A stretch of 64,000 nt of DNA from Marinobacter nitratireducens (lineage in GTDB: Bacteria > Pseudomonadota > Gammaproteobacteria > Pseudomonadales > Oleiphilaceae). The notes below the pieces were generated by a model that saw only the letters and a program-made list of their open reading frames with translations, searched no databases and had not been told where the DNA came from. Positions 8,735-17,852 of this stretch are shown piece after piece. Where the stretch lies: the NCBI RefSeq assembly GCF_000708045.1, contig NZ_ANIE01000007.1:62001-126000 (forward strand). The letters run 5' to 3'. Every line of letters starts with the position of its first letter. Within the stretch, counting starts at the first letter, position 1. The position numbers and the translations under genes are program-made.

Positions 8735-9184
8735 TCAACCCAGAATGCACTCCCGACTCAACTTCTTGCTCACCGCCCGGCGCCGCTGACGGAGTGAATT
8801 GCCCTTGTCGTTGCTGTACCCGTTTCTGAGCTGGGCCTGAATGACGTCCAGTTTGTCGCGGTAGGCAGCGCAGGCTTTTTTCCGCTTTGCCTCCGCTCTG
8901 GCTCGCGATCTGCCGCGGGATTTTACCGGGCGCTCCGGCTTAGACAGCGCCTCCTGGACCTCATCCCGTATCCGGGAAACGCGCTCGCCTTGATCCAGAT
9001 TCTCGGACATGGGAACCGTCGCCACGGGTCGTACCGTGATTCTTTCATGCTCCATCTTCGAAGGCGGGTGATCGGAGAAATGGGCGACACCCTTCTCGTC
9101 AATCCAGGTATAGACGCCGGCAAGTGCCGTGCCGGAGCTGAAAACGGTCAAAACAATAGCGGCCAGAATCCTTGGCATCATCAT
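8735..9184 (-). CDS. DUF4124 domain-containing periplasmic protein
   Basis: This 149-residue protein has a signal peptide ending near residue 22 (FSSGTALA) and then the DUF4124 pattern GVYTWIDEKGVAHFSDHPP. The remainder is a highly charged helical tail with a run of basic residues (VKSRGRSRARAEAKRKK). Three ATG codons in a row open the frame behind GGGAG, so any of 9184, 9181 or 9178 could be used. The family is common in gammaproteobacterial envelopes and has no assigned function. Confidence 0.8.
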   Translation of the reverse strand: MMMPRILAAIVLTVFSSGTALAGVYTWIDEKGVAHFSDHPPSKMEHERITVRPVATVPMSENLDQGERVSRIRDEVQEALSKPERPVKSRGRSRARAEAKRKKACAAYRDKLDVIQAQLRNGYSNDKGNSLRQRRRAVSKKLSRECILG

Positions 9185-9351
9185 CCACTCCCTGTGGTTT
9201 CATTGCTGAGCAACGCAGTATAGCTGAATCCGGCGGCACGGGGTTTTGACCTTGTCCCCAAAAGCCACGACCCCGACCCTTTACGCCAACACCCCCAACG
9301 CTCTCCGCTGATAGTCTGATCAACGATGGTCACGACAATCATGGAGCCCCT

Positions 9352-11103
9352 ATGCAAAGTAATTTTCAGGTGAACAACGGTGATATATCGCTGAACGTGG
9401 TCACCTATGGCGATGCGCGCAAGGTGCCCATCGTATTGGTTCACGGTTATCCCGATAACCACAGCGTATGGCAGCCGGTAGCCACGCGGCTGGCCAGCAA
9501 GCACTTTGTCATCACCTACGATGTGCGGGGCGCTGGGGAATCGAGCGTACCAGAGCATCAGTCAGACTACCGTATGTCGATTCTCTCTGACGATCTCCGG
9601 GCGGTTGTCGACTCGGTCATTCCCAATCGGCCGTTCCACCTGGCCGGCCATGACTGGGGCTCCATTCAAAGTTGGGAGTCTGTTACATCAGGCCCTCTGC
9701 AGAAGCGTATCCTGTCCTATACAACCATTTCCGGGCCCTGCCTGGACCATATGGGCTATTGGGTACGTAACAAAACACTGAACCTGTCACCGGCTGCCAA
9801 GACCGAATTACTCAAGCAGCTGTTCAGCTCCTGGTACATCGGCTTCTTCCACTTGCCCATTCTGGCGCCCGCTGCCTGGCAGGGAGGTCTGGACAAACTA
9901 TGGCCCCACTATCTCAGGCGCCGGGAACAGGTGTCGGAACCAGGGCCCAATCCGACCCAGGAAAAGGATGGCCGCAATGGCGTGCAACTGTACCGTGCAA
10001 ATTTCCGCACCAAGCTGCTCCGCCCCGAGCCACGTCCCGCCCATTGCCCAGTCCAGTTGATTGTGCCGACGAGAGACAACTATGTCGGCACCCATCTGTT
10101 CGACGGTCTGCATGAGTGGGTCCCGGAGCTCTATCGCCGCGACCTGAACGCGAACCATTGGGTCCCTCTCAGCCACCCCGACCGGATCGCTCAATGGCTG
10201 GGCGAATTCATTGCCGGCGTTGAAACCGGAACCATGCCCCCAGCCCTTCAACACGCCAGGGTAAGGCCCGAGCGTCTCGGACTCCCCCTCACCGGCAAGA
10301 CCGCCGTAATAACAGGTGCCGGGTCTGGTATAGGCAGAGCCACGGCCCTGCGACTGGCAGAAATAGGCGCAGATCTCGTTTGCGTCGACATCAACGAACA
10401 AGCCGCCGAAGAAACCGCGGAGAAGGTCCGTGAATCGGGCGCGAACGCCTGGAGCAGGAAAGTCGATGTCGGCTCAGCCGCCGCGATGCAAAAGCTGGCG
10501 AAATGGGTCGAGAAGGAACTGGGGTGCGCCGATATCGTTGTCAACAACGCCGGCATCGGCATGGCCGGCGGCGTGCTGGACACCACAACGAAAGACTGGG
10601 ACCGCATCCTAAAGGTCAATCTCTGGGGCGTGATCCATGGTAGCCGTCTGTTCGGTCAGCAGATGGTCGATGCCCATTGCGCCGGACACATCGTCAATGT
10701 CGCGTCCGCTGCAGCCTTTGGTCCCAACCGGAAACTCGCGGCCTATTCAACCAGCAAAGCCGCAGTGCACATGCTGACCGAATGTCTGCGGGCCGAGCTT
10801 GCGGAATATGATATCGGTGTTACCTCGGTGTGCCCCGGTTTTGTGGCTACCGGCATTGCCCAGAATACGGTTTATGCCGGCCTGAGCGAGGAAGAGCAGG
10901 CGGAAAAGAGAGACAAGGCAGACAGCCTGTACCAGCGTCACGCCACCTTCACCCCGGAGGACGTCGCCGAGCGCATCTGCCAGTCAGTGCTTAGCAATCC
11001 CGCCATCAGTCTGGTGGGGCCAGAGGCGCTCGCGACACGGTTTGTAAGCCGCTTTGCCCCGAGCGTATCGCGCATGATCGCGCGGTTGGATATTACCCCG
11101 TAA
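9352..11103 (+). CDS. EphD-like fusion: alpha/beta (epoxide) hydrolase plus short-chain dehydrogenase
   Basis: This 583-residue protein contains two complete enzymes. The N-terminal alpha/beta hydrolase (1-290) has HGYPD at 31-35, GHDWGS at 99-104 with aspartate 101 as nucleophile, and a C-terminal histidine near 269, an arrangement typical of epoxide hydrolases. The short-chain dehydrogenase (about 312-575) has TGAGSGIG at 321-328, NNAG near 398 and YSTSK with Tyr465 and Lys469. The architecture matches mycobacterial EphD. A plausible reaction is opening an epoxide and oxidising the resulting alcohol, but the substrate is unknown. GGAG lies five bases before the ATG. The next gene follows after 18 bases. 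Confidence 0.9.
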   Translation: MQSNFQVNNGDISLNVVTYGDARKVPIVLVHGYPDNHSVWQPVATRLASKHFVITYDVRGAGESSVPEHQSDYRMSILSDDLRAVVDSVIPNRPFHLAGHDWGSIQSWESVTSGPLQKRILSYTTISGPCLDHMGYWVRNKTLNLSPAAKTELLKQLFSSWYIGFFHLPILAPAAWQGGLDKLWPHYLRRREQVSEPGPNPTQEKDGRNGVQLYRANFRTKLLRPEPRPAHCPVQLIVPTRDNYVGTHLFDGLHEWVPELYRRDLNANHWVPLSHPDRIAQWLGEFIAGVETGTMPPALQHARVRPERLGLPLTGKTAVITGAGSGIGRATALRLAEIGADLVCVDINEQAAEETAEKVRESGANAWSRKVDVGSAAAMQKLAKWVEKELGCADIVVNNAGIGMAGGVLDTTTKDWDRILKVNLWGVIHGSRLFGQQMVDAHCAGHIVNVASAAAFGPNRKLAAYSTSKAAVHMLTECLRAELAEYDIGVTSVCPGFVATGIAQNTVYAGLSEEEQAEKRDKADSLYQRHATFTPEDVAERICQSVLSNPAISLVGPEALATRFVSRFAPSVSRMIARLDITP

Positions 11104-11121
11104 GCGAGGGAAACCATCGAC

Positions 11122-12048
11122 ATGACCGACACTCAACGCCATCAACTGAAAGCCCGCAGGGTAGAATTTGATTTCCAGCAAACGCCACTGCACTGGCTGA
11201 AGGATGACCCGTTTTCAACCCACGTTATCAACGGCATCCACATGCTCCTGCCGGAGGGCGAACTCTGGTTTTGCCGGGTCTACAACAAAGCCCTGCCCCT
11301 GATCACGGACGATGATCTCAGGGCGGATGTGGAAGGCTTCATCCGTCAGGAAGCCATTCACTCCCGCGCGCACAGCAGGGCCCAGGTCTACCTGAAAGCA
11401 CATGACCTGGAGCTGGATGAATACCTTGAAAGGGTCGAATGGCTATTCAAGTCTCTCCTTGGTGAACAACCGTTGGGACTGGCTGCGCTGCAACGCAAGC
11501 CTCTGGAAAAGCCGTGGCTCGTTCTACGAGTCGGCTTGATCGCTGCGATCGAACATTTCACCGGGGTGCTTGGCCAGTGGGCAATGGATAACACCAGCTG
11601 GGAAGCCAACGGAGATCCGGCGATGGTGGACCTGTTCAAATGGCACCTTGCCGAAGAGGTGGAGCATCGAACGGTGGCATTCGATCTGTTCGACCATTTG
11701 TGTCAGACACAGCTGGGGTTCTATGTCTCGAGGCAGGCGCTGATGGCGATGGTGTTTCCGCTGATAGTCTACTTCATTGCCGAGGGCGGTCGCACTCTGA
11801 TGCGCCAGGACCCGAATGCCGATGTTCGAAAAATGGGACGCAAATACCTGCCGGCGGTGCTGAAGCAGTTGCAACGCACCGGACGGGCAACCAACAACGT
11901 ACCCACCTTTACCTTTCTGCTAGAAGCAACCTTGCGCTGGATTGCCCCGGGGTTTCACCCGATTGATGAAGGCAATACCGAGCAGGCTCTGGCGTACCTT
12001 GCCCGTTCGCCGGCGGCTCAGGCGGCAGCCCGCCGGGAGCTTCACTGA
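11122..12048 (+). CDS. PF10118-type predicted metal-dependent hydrolase
   Basis: This 308-residue protein matches the family of predicted metal-dependent hydrolases with conserved QEAIHSRAH at about 75-83 and HLAEEVEHRTVAFDLFDH near 174-191. The E-x-x-H and E-E-x-x-H pattern on helices recalls ferritin-like di-iron enzymes, so the metal may be iron and the hydrolase label may be wrong. It sits 18 bases after the EphD-like gene and is probably co-transcribed, perhaps in modifying a hydrophobic substrate. A strong terminator follows. Confidence 0.75.
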   Translation: MTDTQRHQLKARRVEFDFQQTPLHWLKDDPFSTHVINGIHMLLPEGELWFCRVYNKALPLITDDDLRADVEGFIRQEAIHSRAHSRAQVYLKAHDLELDEYLERVEWLFKSLLGEQPLGLAALQRKPLEKPWLVLRVGLIAAIEHFTGVLGQWAMDNTSWEANGDPAMVDLFKWHLAEEVEHRTVAFDLFDHLCQTQLGFYVSRQALMAMVFPLIVYFIAEGGRTLMRQDPNADVRKMGRKYLPAVLKQLQRTGRATNNVPTFTFLLEATLRWIAPGFHPIDEGNTEQALAYLARSPAAQAAARRELH

Positions 12049-12054
12049 CCCAAT

Positions 12055-12092
12055 AAAAAAGCCAGAGACTGTCGGTCTCTGGCTTTTTCTTT
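12055..12092. terminator. Strong bidirectional intrinsic terminator
   Basis: GCCAGAGAC and GTCTCTGGC form a perfect 9-bp stem with a 5-base loop, flanked by an A-run on the left and a T-run on the right. It serves the rightward PF10118 gene and the leftward glc/TRAP operon that ends at 12109. Confidence 0.9.
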
Positions 12093-12108
12093 CGTCATGA
12101 TCCAGCAA

Positions 12109-13317
12109 TTACTGGTCGAGCAATTCAATCCAGTGCTGAACCGGGACTGACGCTTTGGTCTCCAGATGCATCTGGCAACCGATGTTCGCGGTTACAATGC
12201 GATCTGGCTGATCAATGGTCAAAGCCTCCAGCTTGTTATTCAACAACTTCTGGCTCAGTTCCGGCTGCAGTACCGAGTAGGTTCCGGCAGACCCACAGCA
12301 CAGGTGCTTGTCTTTGGTTTGCGCCAGATTGATGCCCGCCTTGGTGAGCACCTGCTCAACCACGCCACTCTGCTTCATGGCATGCTGCAGTGTGCACGGA
12401 CAGTGGAAGGCCACTTTGCCCGGACTCTGGTTCAGCTTGAGCTTTTCAAGGTCCTGTTTAAGCAGGTACGCGCCGATGTCGGTGCAGAGCTCACTGACCT
12501 TCCGCGCCTTCTCGGCATAAACCGGATCATCTTTCAGCAGATGGCCGTAATCCTGCACCATGGCACCGCAACCGGACGCGGTCATGATGATGGCTTCGGC
12601 ACCCGCTTCAACAGCAGGCCACCAGGCATCGATGTTCTGGCGCATCCGCTCCAGGCCTTTCTCGTGCTCGGACAGGTGATAGTTCACCGCACCACAGCAT
12701 CCGGCTTCCGGGGCCTCGACCATGGTGATTCCCAGCTTGTCCAGCACTCGTGCCGCAGCCGCGTTGGTGTTCGGCGTTGCCGAAGGCTGAACACAACCCG
12801 CCAGCGCCAGTACGATGCGGTTGTGACTGGCCGCAGGCCAGGGGCTGGCGTGCTTCTTCGGTGGCACCTTGGTGCGGAGCTTGCCCGGCAATACCGGGCG
12901 GAACAGCTGCCCGAGACCAAGCAGCAGGCCAAACAACTGACGGTTCGGCAGCACCCGGGCCAGCGCCCAGCGCATCCATTTGTCTTTCGGTTCCCGGGGC
13001 ACTTCACGTTCGATCAGCTCACGACTGATGTCCACCAGACGGCCGTATTTCACACCCGACGGGCAGGTGGTTTCACAACTACGGCAGGTCAGGCAGCGAT
13101 CCAGATGCTCCCGGGTTTTCTCGGTGACTTCCTCGCCTTCGAGAAACATTTTCATCAGGTAGATTCGACCGCGAGGACCATCCCGCTCGTCGTTCAGTTC
13201 CTGGTAGGTCGGACAGGTCGCAGTGCAGAACCCACAATGGACACACGCCCGAAGGATGGATTCTGCCTCCTGCCCCTCAGGGGTATTGGCAAATTGTTGA
13301 ACCAGATTCGTTTGCAT
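12109..13317 (-). CDS. glcF: Glycolate oxidase iron-sulfur subunit
   Basis: This 402-residue subunit carries two 4Fe-4S motifs of the ferredoxin type (cysteines 25, 28, 31, 35 and 75, 78, 81, 85, each followed by a proline) and two cysteine-rich CCG domains (ending AGCCGAVNYH and LCCGSAGTY). It passes electrons from glycolate, oxidised by GlcDE, towards the quinone pool. The ATG at 13317 gives the canonical start MQTNLVQQF, and it begins two bases after the glcE stop, so translation is coupled. It is the last gene of the leftward operon. Confidence 0.95.
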   Translation of the reverse strand: MQTNLVQQFANTPEGQEAESILRACVHCGFCTATCPTYQELNDERDGPRGRIYLMKMFLEGEEVTEKTREHLDRCLTCRSCETTCPSGVKYGRLVDISRELIEREVPREPKDKWMRWALARVLPNRQLFGLLLGLGQLFRPVLPGKLRTKVPPKKHASPWPAASHNRIVLALAGCVQPSATPNTNAAAARVLDKLGITMVEAPEAGCCGAVNYHLSEHEKGLERMRQNIDAWWPAVEAGAEAIIMTASGCGAMVQDYGHLLKDDPVYAEKARKVSELCTDIGAYLLKQDLEKLKLNQSPGKVAFHCPCTLQHAMKQSGVVEQVLTKAGINLAQTKDKHLCCGSAGTYSVLQPELSQKLLNNKLEALTIDQPDRIVTANIGCQMHLETKASVPVQHWIELLDQ

Positions 13318-13319
13318 AA

Positions 13320-14387
13320 TTACAACCAACTATAGAGACGGCCCGGATTGAAAATACCGTCGGGGTCAAACGAGCTTTTCACACGACGCTGGATAGCCTT
13401 GAGAGCCTCAGGCTGACGGTGCAGAACCTCACCGGTACGATCGCCGCCACGGAACTGGCTGACCTGTCCGCCAGCGGTTTTGGCCAGAGGCTCAAGATCC
13501 GACAGGTTAACCGCACCACGGAACCAACGCTGAGAACCGATCCAGTCGATAAACCAACGACCTTCCACATCGGGCGTGGGTGCCGTTGAGTCGACGGAAA
13601 AACGCCAGAGGGGCACATCGTTTCCGGCAAAGAACTCATGCTGCATGTCCTGCACGCTGCGCCAGAACTCGTCGCCACCTTCCATCACGTCGCCGGACCA
13701 TTTTTCAGCCGTGGCTTCCACCGCCGAGCGGGCTCCAGACAAGCGCAGATACACCTTGCCGTCCACCCAGCAGGCACCGGTAATCGGCTTGGACTCACCG
13801 GCACGACGGTTCATGTATTCGATGACCTCGTCCATACCCATTTCCTGAACCAGAGTCGCACTGGCCGCAGGCTTCGGCATGACTTTCATGCTGATTTCAG
13901 TGATCGCGCCCAGGGTACCCATAGCTCCGGCCTGGAGACGTGATACGTCGTATCCGGCCACATTCTTCATGACCTGGCCGCCGAAACGCATGTGTTCGCC
14001 TTTGCCATTTAACAGCCTCACCCCCAGCACCTGATCCCGGACCGAACCGGTCCAGGGGCGCGCGGGTCCAGAAAGGTTGCAGGCCAGCGTGCCGCCGATA
14101 GTCGAGGCCTCGCCGAAGTGCGGCGGTTCGAAATGCAGACACTGCCCTTCTGCGTCCAGCGCCTCCTCGATCTCTTTGAGTGACGTACCGGCGCGTACCG
14201 TGAGTACGAGTTCTACCGGGTGGTACTCAACAATACCGGTGTGCTCAGCCAGGCTGAGCGTACCCGCATCAGCCTCGGCGGCGCGCCCCATAAACGATTT
14301 GGTGCCACCGCCAACGATATTGAGTTTCTGCCCGTTACTGCGGGCCTGGAGCACCTGCTCCTGAAGTTGCTGGGTCAGATCAGCCAT
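13320..14387 (-). CDS. glcE: Glycolate oxidase FAD-binding subunit
   Basis: This 355-residue protein has an N-terminal FAD-binding domain of the p-cresol methylhydroxylase type (LNIVGGGTKSFMGR, then FGEASTIGGTLACNLSGPARP) and a short C-terminal region ending SSFDPDGIFNPGRLY. It pairs with GlcD in the membrane-associated oxidase. The ATG at 14387 overlaps the end of glcD by eight bases. A second ATG at 14396 and upstream codons are possible but add residues lacking in the family. Confidence 0.92.
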   Translation of the reverse strand: MADLTQQLQEQVLQARSNGQKLNIVGGGTKSFMGRAAEADAGTLSLAEHTGIVEYHPVELVLTVRAGTSLKEIEEALDAEGQCLHFEPPHFGEASTIGGTLACNLSGPARPWTGSVRDQVLGVRLLNGKGEHMRFGGQVMKNVAGYDVSRLQAGAMGTLGAITEISMKVMPKPAASATLVQEMGMDEVIEYMNRRAGESKPITGACWVDGKVYLRLSGARSAVEATAEKWSGDVMEGGDEFWRSVQDMQHEFFAGNDVPLWRFSVDSTAPTPDVEGRWFIDWIGSQRWFRGAVNLSDLEPLAKTAGGQVSQFRGGDRTGEVLHRQPEALKAIQRRVKSSFDPDGIFNPGRLYSWL

Positions 14388-15852
14388 GTGCGCCATCCGT
14401 CTGTTCGTGCTTGTGTTGCTTGTGCTCAATGGAACGGTATTCCTGACAGAATTTGAGGGTCGGCACCCCCTTGCCCGGATTCAGCATACCGGTCGGATCA
14501 AACGCGGCTTTGACGTCATGGAACTGCTGGAGCTCTTCGTCATTGAACTGCACAGCCATCTGGCGGATTTTCTCCACGCCCACGCCGTGCTCACCGGTGA
14601 TACAGCCTCCCACTTCCACACACAACTCGAGAATCTTGCTGCCGAAGGCCTCGGTGGTCTCGAACTCGCCCGGGACGTTTGCATCGAAAAGGATCAGCGG
14701 ATGCAGATTTCCGTCGCCGGCGTGGAACACGTTTGCTACCCGCAGCCCGAATTCATCGGACATTTTTTCCATTTCCAGCAGTACATGGGCCAGGTAGCGA
14801 CGGGGAATGGTGCCATCCATACAGTAGTAATCCGGGGAAATCCGGCCTACGGCAGGGAAGGCGGACTTCCGTCCTTTCCACAGCAGGGCCCGCTCCTCTT
14901 CACTCTGGGACGTTCGAATCGACGTCGCCCCCAGTTTGCGGAAGACTTCCTCGGCCTCCGCTATGTGCTCATGCACTTCTTCCTCGGTGCCGTCGACTTC
15001 ACACAGCAGCAACGCCTTGGCGTCGCGCGGGTAACCCGCCTGGGCAAAATCATCGGCGGCAACAATCGCGTGGCCGTCCATCATTTCCAGGCCGCCCGGA
15101 ATAATGCCGTGGGAGATGATGCCGCCCACGGCATCGCCGCCCTTCTCGACACTGTCGAAGCCGGCCATGATGACCTGGGCCACCTCCGGCGTCGGCAACA
15201 GCTTGACCTTCACTTCGGTCACCACACCCAGCAGGCCTTCGGAGCCGGTGATCAATGCCAGCAGGTCCATGCCACAGCTATCGAGGCCGTCGCTGCCGAT
15301 GTTGATCAGCTCACCGTCTGCGGTGACCATTTCGACACTCAGAATGTTGTGGACGGTCAGACCGTACTTGAGACAGTGCACACCACCTGAATTCTCAGCC
15401 ACGTTACCGCCGATGGTGCAGGCAATCTGGGATGAGGGGTCCGGACCATAGTAGAGGCCGTACTGGGCCGCCTCCTCACTGATGGCCAGGTTGCGAACAC
15501 CGGGCTGGAGCCTGGCCGTTCGACCAATGGGATCAATGTTGATAATCCGGTCGAACTTCGCCAGCGAGAGCACCACCCCTTCCTTGTGCGGCATCGCGCC
15601 GGCACAGAGTCCGGTCCCCGCACCGCGGGCAACCACCGGCACATCATTCTCATGGCAGATGCGCATGACCCGCTGCACCTGATCCACGGTTTCCGGCAAC
15701 ACCACCAGCATGGGCATTTCGCGATACATCGCGAGGCCATCACACTCGTACGGCTTCAGGGTTTCGTCATCGGTGATGACGTAGTCCGGATCAATAAACG
15801 TCCGGAACTGCTCCGCCAACTGCGCTTTGGTAGCTTTTGGCTTGGTAGTCAT
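14380..15852 (-). CDS. glcD: Glycolate oxidase catalytic FAD subunit
   Basis: This 490-residue flavoprotein has the FAD_binding_4 motif VVARGAGTGLCAGAMP near 74-89, IACTIGGNVAENSGGVHCLKYG near 142-163, and the C-terminal FAD-oxidase domain with HAGDGNLHPLILFD and GEHGVG. It oxidises glycolate (and often D-lactate) to the 2-oxo acid. Length and order glcD-glcE-glcF match the Escherichia coli operon. It is followed by glcE and preceded by glcG in the same operon. Confidence 0.95.
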   Translation of the reverse strand: MTTKPKATKAQLAEQFRTFIDPDYVITDDETLKPYECDGLAMYREMPMLVVLPETVDQVQRVMRICHENDVPVVARGAGTGLCAGAMPHKEGVVLSLAKFDRIINIDPIGRTARLQPGVRNLAISEEAAQYGLYYGPDPSSQIACTIGGNVAENSGGVHCLKYGLTVHNILSVEMVTADGELINIGSDGLDSCGMDLLALITGSEGLLGVVTEVKVKLLPTPEVAQVIMAGFDSVEKGGDAVGGIISHGIIPGGLEMMDGHAIVAADDFAQAGYPRDAKALLLCEVDGTEEEVHEHIAEAEEVFRKLGATSIRTSQSEEERALLWKGRKSAFPAVGRISPDYYCMDGTIPRRYLAHVLLEMEKMSDEFGLRVANVFHAGDGNLHPLILFDANVPGEFETTEAFGSKILELCVEVGGCITGEHGVGVEKIRQMAVQFNDEELQQFHDVKAAFDPTGMLNPGKGVPTLKFCQEYRSIEHKQHKHEQTDGAHG

Positions 15853-15867
15853 AGCATTCTCTGATAA

Positions 15868-16293
15868 TTACTGGCGTTGGGCTTCGAAATGATCGAGGCC
15901 AGCCTGGGCACAATCCATATCCTGTTGCGGAGTACCGGAACTCAGCCCGATACCGCCCACAACCTCACCATTGACGATCACCGGCAAGCCGCCACCCACC
16001 GAGCTCACGCGGCCACCCACCTCGGTATGAATACCGAAAGCCAGGCTACCCGGCGTATTGACCTTGTTGTAGTCATGAGTGGCCTTTTTGGCGGCCGCCG
16101 CCGTGAACGCTTTGTCCTGAGCAATGGTCACACTGGTAATTTTGCCACCGTCCATACGCTCGAACGCGATCAGGTTACCAGACTCGTCAACCACCGCGAT
16201 GCACATCGGCACACCAATCTCGCGAGCTTTCTCGGCGGCTCCCTCAATCAGGATTCGAGCCTCAGAGAGGTCAAGCCGGTTGATCGTCAACAT
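15868..16293 (-). CDS. glcG: GlcG/HbpS-family protein
   Basis: This 141-residue protein is of the GlcG/HbpS fold, recognised by CIAVVDESGNLIAFERMDG, the segment QDKAFTAAAAKKATHDY, and the glycine-rich GGRVSSVGGGLPVIVNGEVVGGIGLSSGTPQQDMDCAQAGL. Members bind haem or small ligands. In glc operons the role is not settled. It lies 15 bases before glcD and 20 bases after the TRAP large permease, so it is part of the same transcript. Confidence 0.9.
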   Translation of the reverse strand: MLTINRLDLSEARILIEGAAEKAREIGVPMCIAVVDESGNLIAFERMDGGKITSVTIAQDKAFTAAAAKKATHDYNKVNTPGSLAFGIHTEVGGRVSSVGGGLPVIVNGEVVGGIGLSSGTPQQDMDCAQAGLDHFEAQRQ

Positions 16294-16313
16294 GTCATGT
16301 TACTCCTTGGGTA

Positions 16314-17852
16314 TCAGCTATAAACAAGACTTGGCAGCCATGTGGTAATGGCCGGGAATACGATGCAGAGGAATACGCCCAGAGCCTGGATCGCCAGGAA
16401 CACCAGCGAAGACTTGAAAATAGTCCCCATGGTGATTTCCGGAGGGCACACACCGCGGATATAGAACAACGCATAACCGAACGGCGGACTCAGGAAGGAC
16501 ATCTGCATGTTTACGAGGTACAGAACACCGAACCACAGCACCACGTCATCGCCCTGAACTCCCGGCATACCAAAGACACCAGGGAACTCGAGAGCCTCAA
16601 CAATGGGGATGAAGATCGGCACGGCCAGCAGCAGAATGCCGACCCAATCCAGGAACATACCCAGAATCACCAGCAGCACCATCAGCAGGAAGAGGATGCC
16701 GTAGGCTGGCAGACCGGTTCCCAGGATGGACTCGGTGATAAAGTCCTGGCCACCCTGCAGAATGTAGAAACCGACAAACACCGAAGCCCCAAACATAATC
16801 CACAGAACCATGGCCGACGCTTTCGCAGTGGTCACCGAGGCATCGCGCAGCGTGGCGATGGTGAATACCTTGTGCTTCATCGCCACCAGAATGGCACCGA
16901 AGGAACCGATACCCGCAGCCTCAACCGGCGTGGCGATACCACCGAACAACAGACCAAGTACGAGGAACACCAGAATCAGCGGCGCGATCAGGTCCTTTAG
17001 CATCAGGAGCTTATCGACAAAGCCAATGCGCTCCTCCTCGGGAATCGGAGGACCGAGCTTAGGATTCAGCTTGGCACGGATCCAGACATAGAACACATAC
17101 AGACTGGACAGCAGCACGCCGGGGATCACCGACCCCAGGTACAGCTCACCCACCGACTGCTGTGCCACCACGGCATAAAGGATGGCCAGAATCGATGGTG
17201 GAATCAGGATACCGAGAGTACCACCGGCCATGATCGATCCCAGGGCGATCTTGTGGTCGTAGCCGCGTTTGAGCATGGCAGGCAATGCAATAATGCCCAT
17301 GGTAACCACGGCGGCGCCAATAACACCGACCATCGCCGCCAGGATGGTGGATGCCACGATGGTCGCGATGGCAAGACCACCACCAACACCGCCCATCCAC
17401 TTGTAGACCACGTTGAACATCTCTTCGATCAGGCCCGCGCGTTCAAGCATCGACGCCATGAAGATGAACAGCGGGATGGCGGCCAGATCCGAGTTGGTCA
17501 TCATCGGGAAGATTCGGCTGGGAATGATGTTCAGCATCAGGGAGTCGCCGACCAGATAGATAAACGCGACACCAAGACCACCGGTCACAAAGGCCAGTGG
17601 AAGCCCCATCATCAGGGCCACCAGCAGAGAGCCGAACATCAGATAGGTCAAGGGTCCGATGGAGACTCCGGAAAGGCTGCCGGCCAGTTTGAACAGAAAT
17701 TTCTCGTCGCTGAACGGATCGTAGAAGAGAATATTGACGATCTCGACAAACATCACGAAGGCCAGCGCCACCGTGGCCAGAATCATCAGCCAGGTACCAA
17801 GCTTGCCCGCGAGTCCGCCGGAATTCGGAGTGTTTACAGTGGTGGAACTCAT
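16314..17852 (-). CDS. TRAP transporter large permease (DctM family)
   Basis: This 512-residue membrane protein has the repeated hydrophobic segments of DctM (ion transporter superfamily), including PLFIFMASMLERAG, GIIALPAMLKRGYDHKIALGSIMAGGTLGILIPPSI and FLDWVGILLLAVPIFIPIV. It forms the sodium-coupled translocation channel together with the small subunit. An N-terminal hydrophobic extension precedes the usual start of the family. The ATG overlaps the small-permease stop by four bases. Position inside the glc operon points to glycolate, lactate or related 2-hydroxyacids as substrate. Confidence 0.92.
   Translation of the reverse strand: MSSTTVNTPNSGGLAGKLGTWLMILATVALAFVMFVEIVNILFYDPFSDEKFLFKLAGSLSGVSIGPLTYLMFGSLLVALMMGLPLAFVTGGLGVAFIYLVGDSLMLNIIPSRIFPMMTNSDLAAIPLFIFMASMLERAGLIEEMFNVVYKWMGGVGGGLAIATIVASTILAAMVGVIGAAVVTMGIIALPAMLKRGYDHKIALGSIMAGGTLGILIPPSILAILYAVVAQQSVGELYLGSVIPGVLLSSLYVFYVWIRAKLNPKLGPPIPEEERIGFVDKLLMLKDLIAPLILVFLVLGLLFGGIATPVEAAGIGSFGAILVAMKHKVFTIATLRDASVTTAKASAMVLWIMFGASVFVGFYILQGGQDFITESILGTGLPAYGILFLLMVLLVILGMFLDWVGILLLAVPIFIPIVEALEFPGVFGMPGVQGDDVVLWFGVLYLVNMQMSFLSPPFGYALFYIRGVCPPEITMGTIFKSSLVFLAIQALGVFLCIVFPAITTWLPSLVYS

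Noticed and set aside
12166..13335. A 389-codon open frame antisense to glcF
   Set aside because: It mirrors a well-conserved iron-sulfur subunit, is rich in His, Gln and Arg as expected of a GC-rich complement, and has no recognisable domain.
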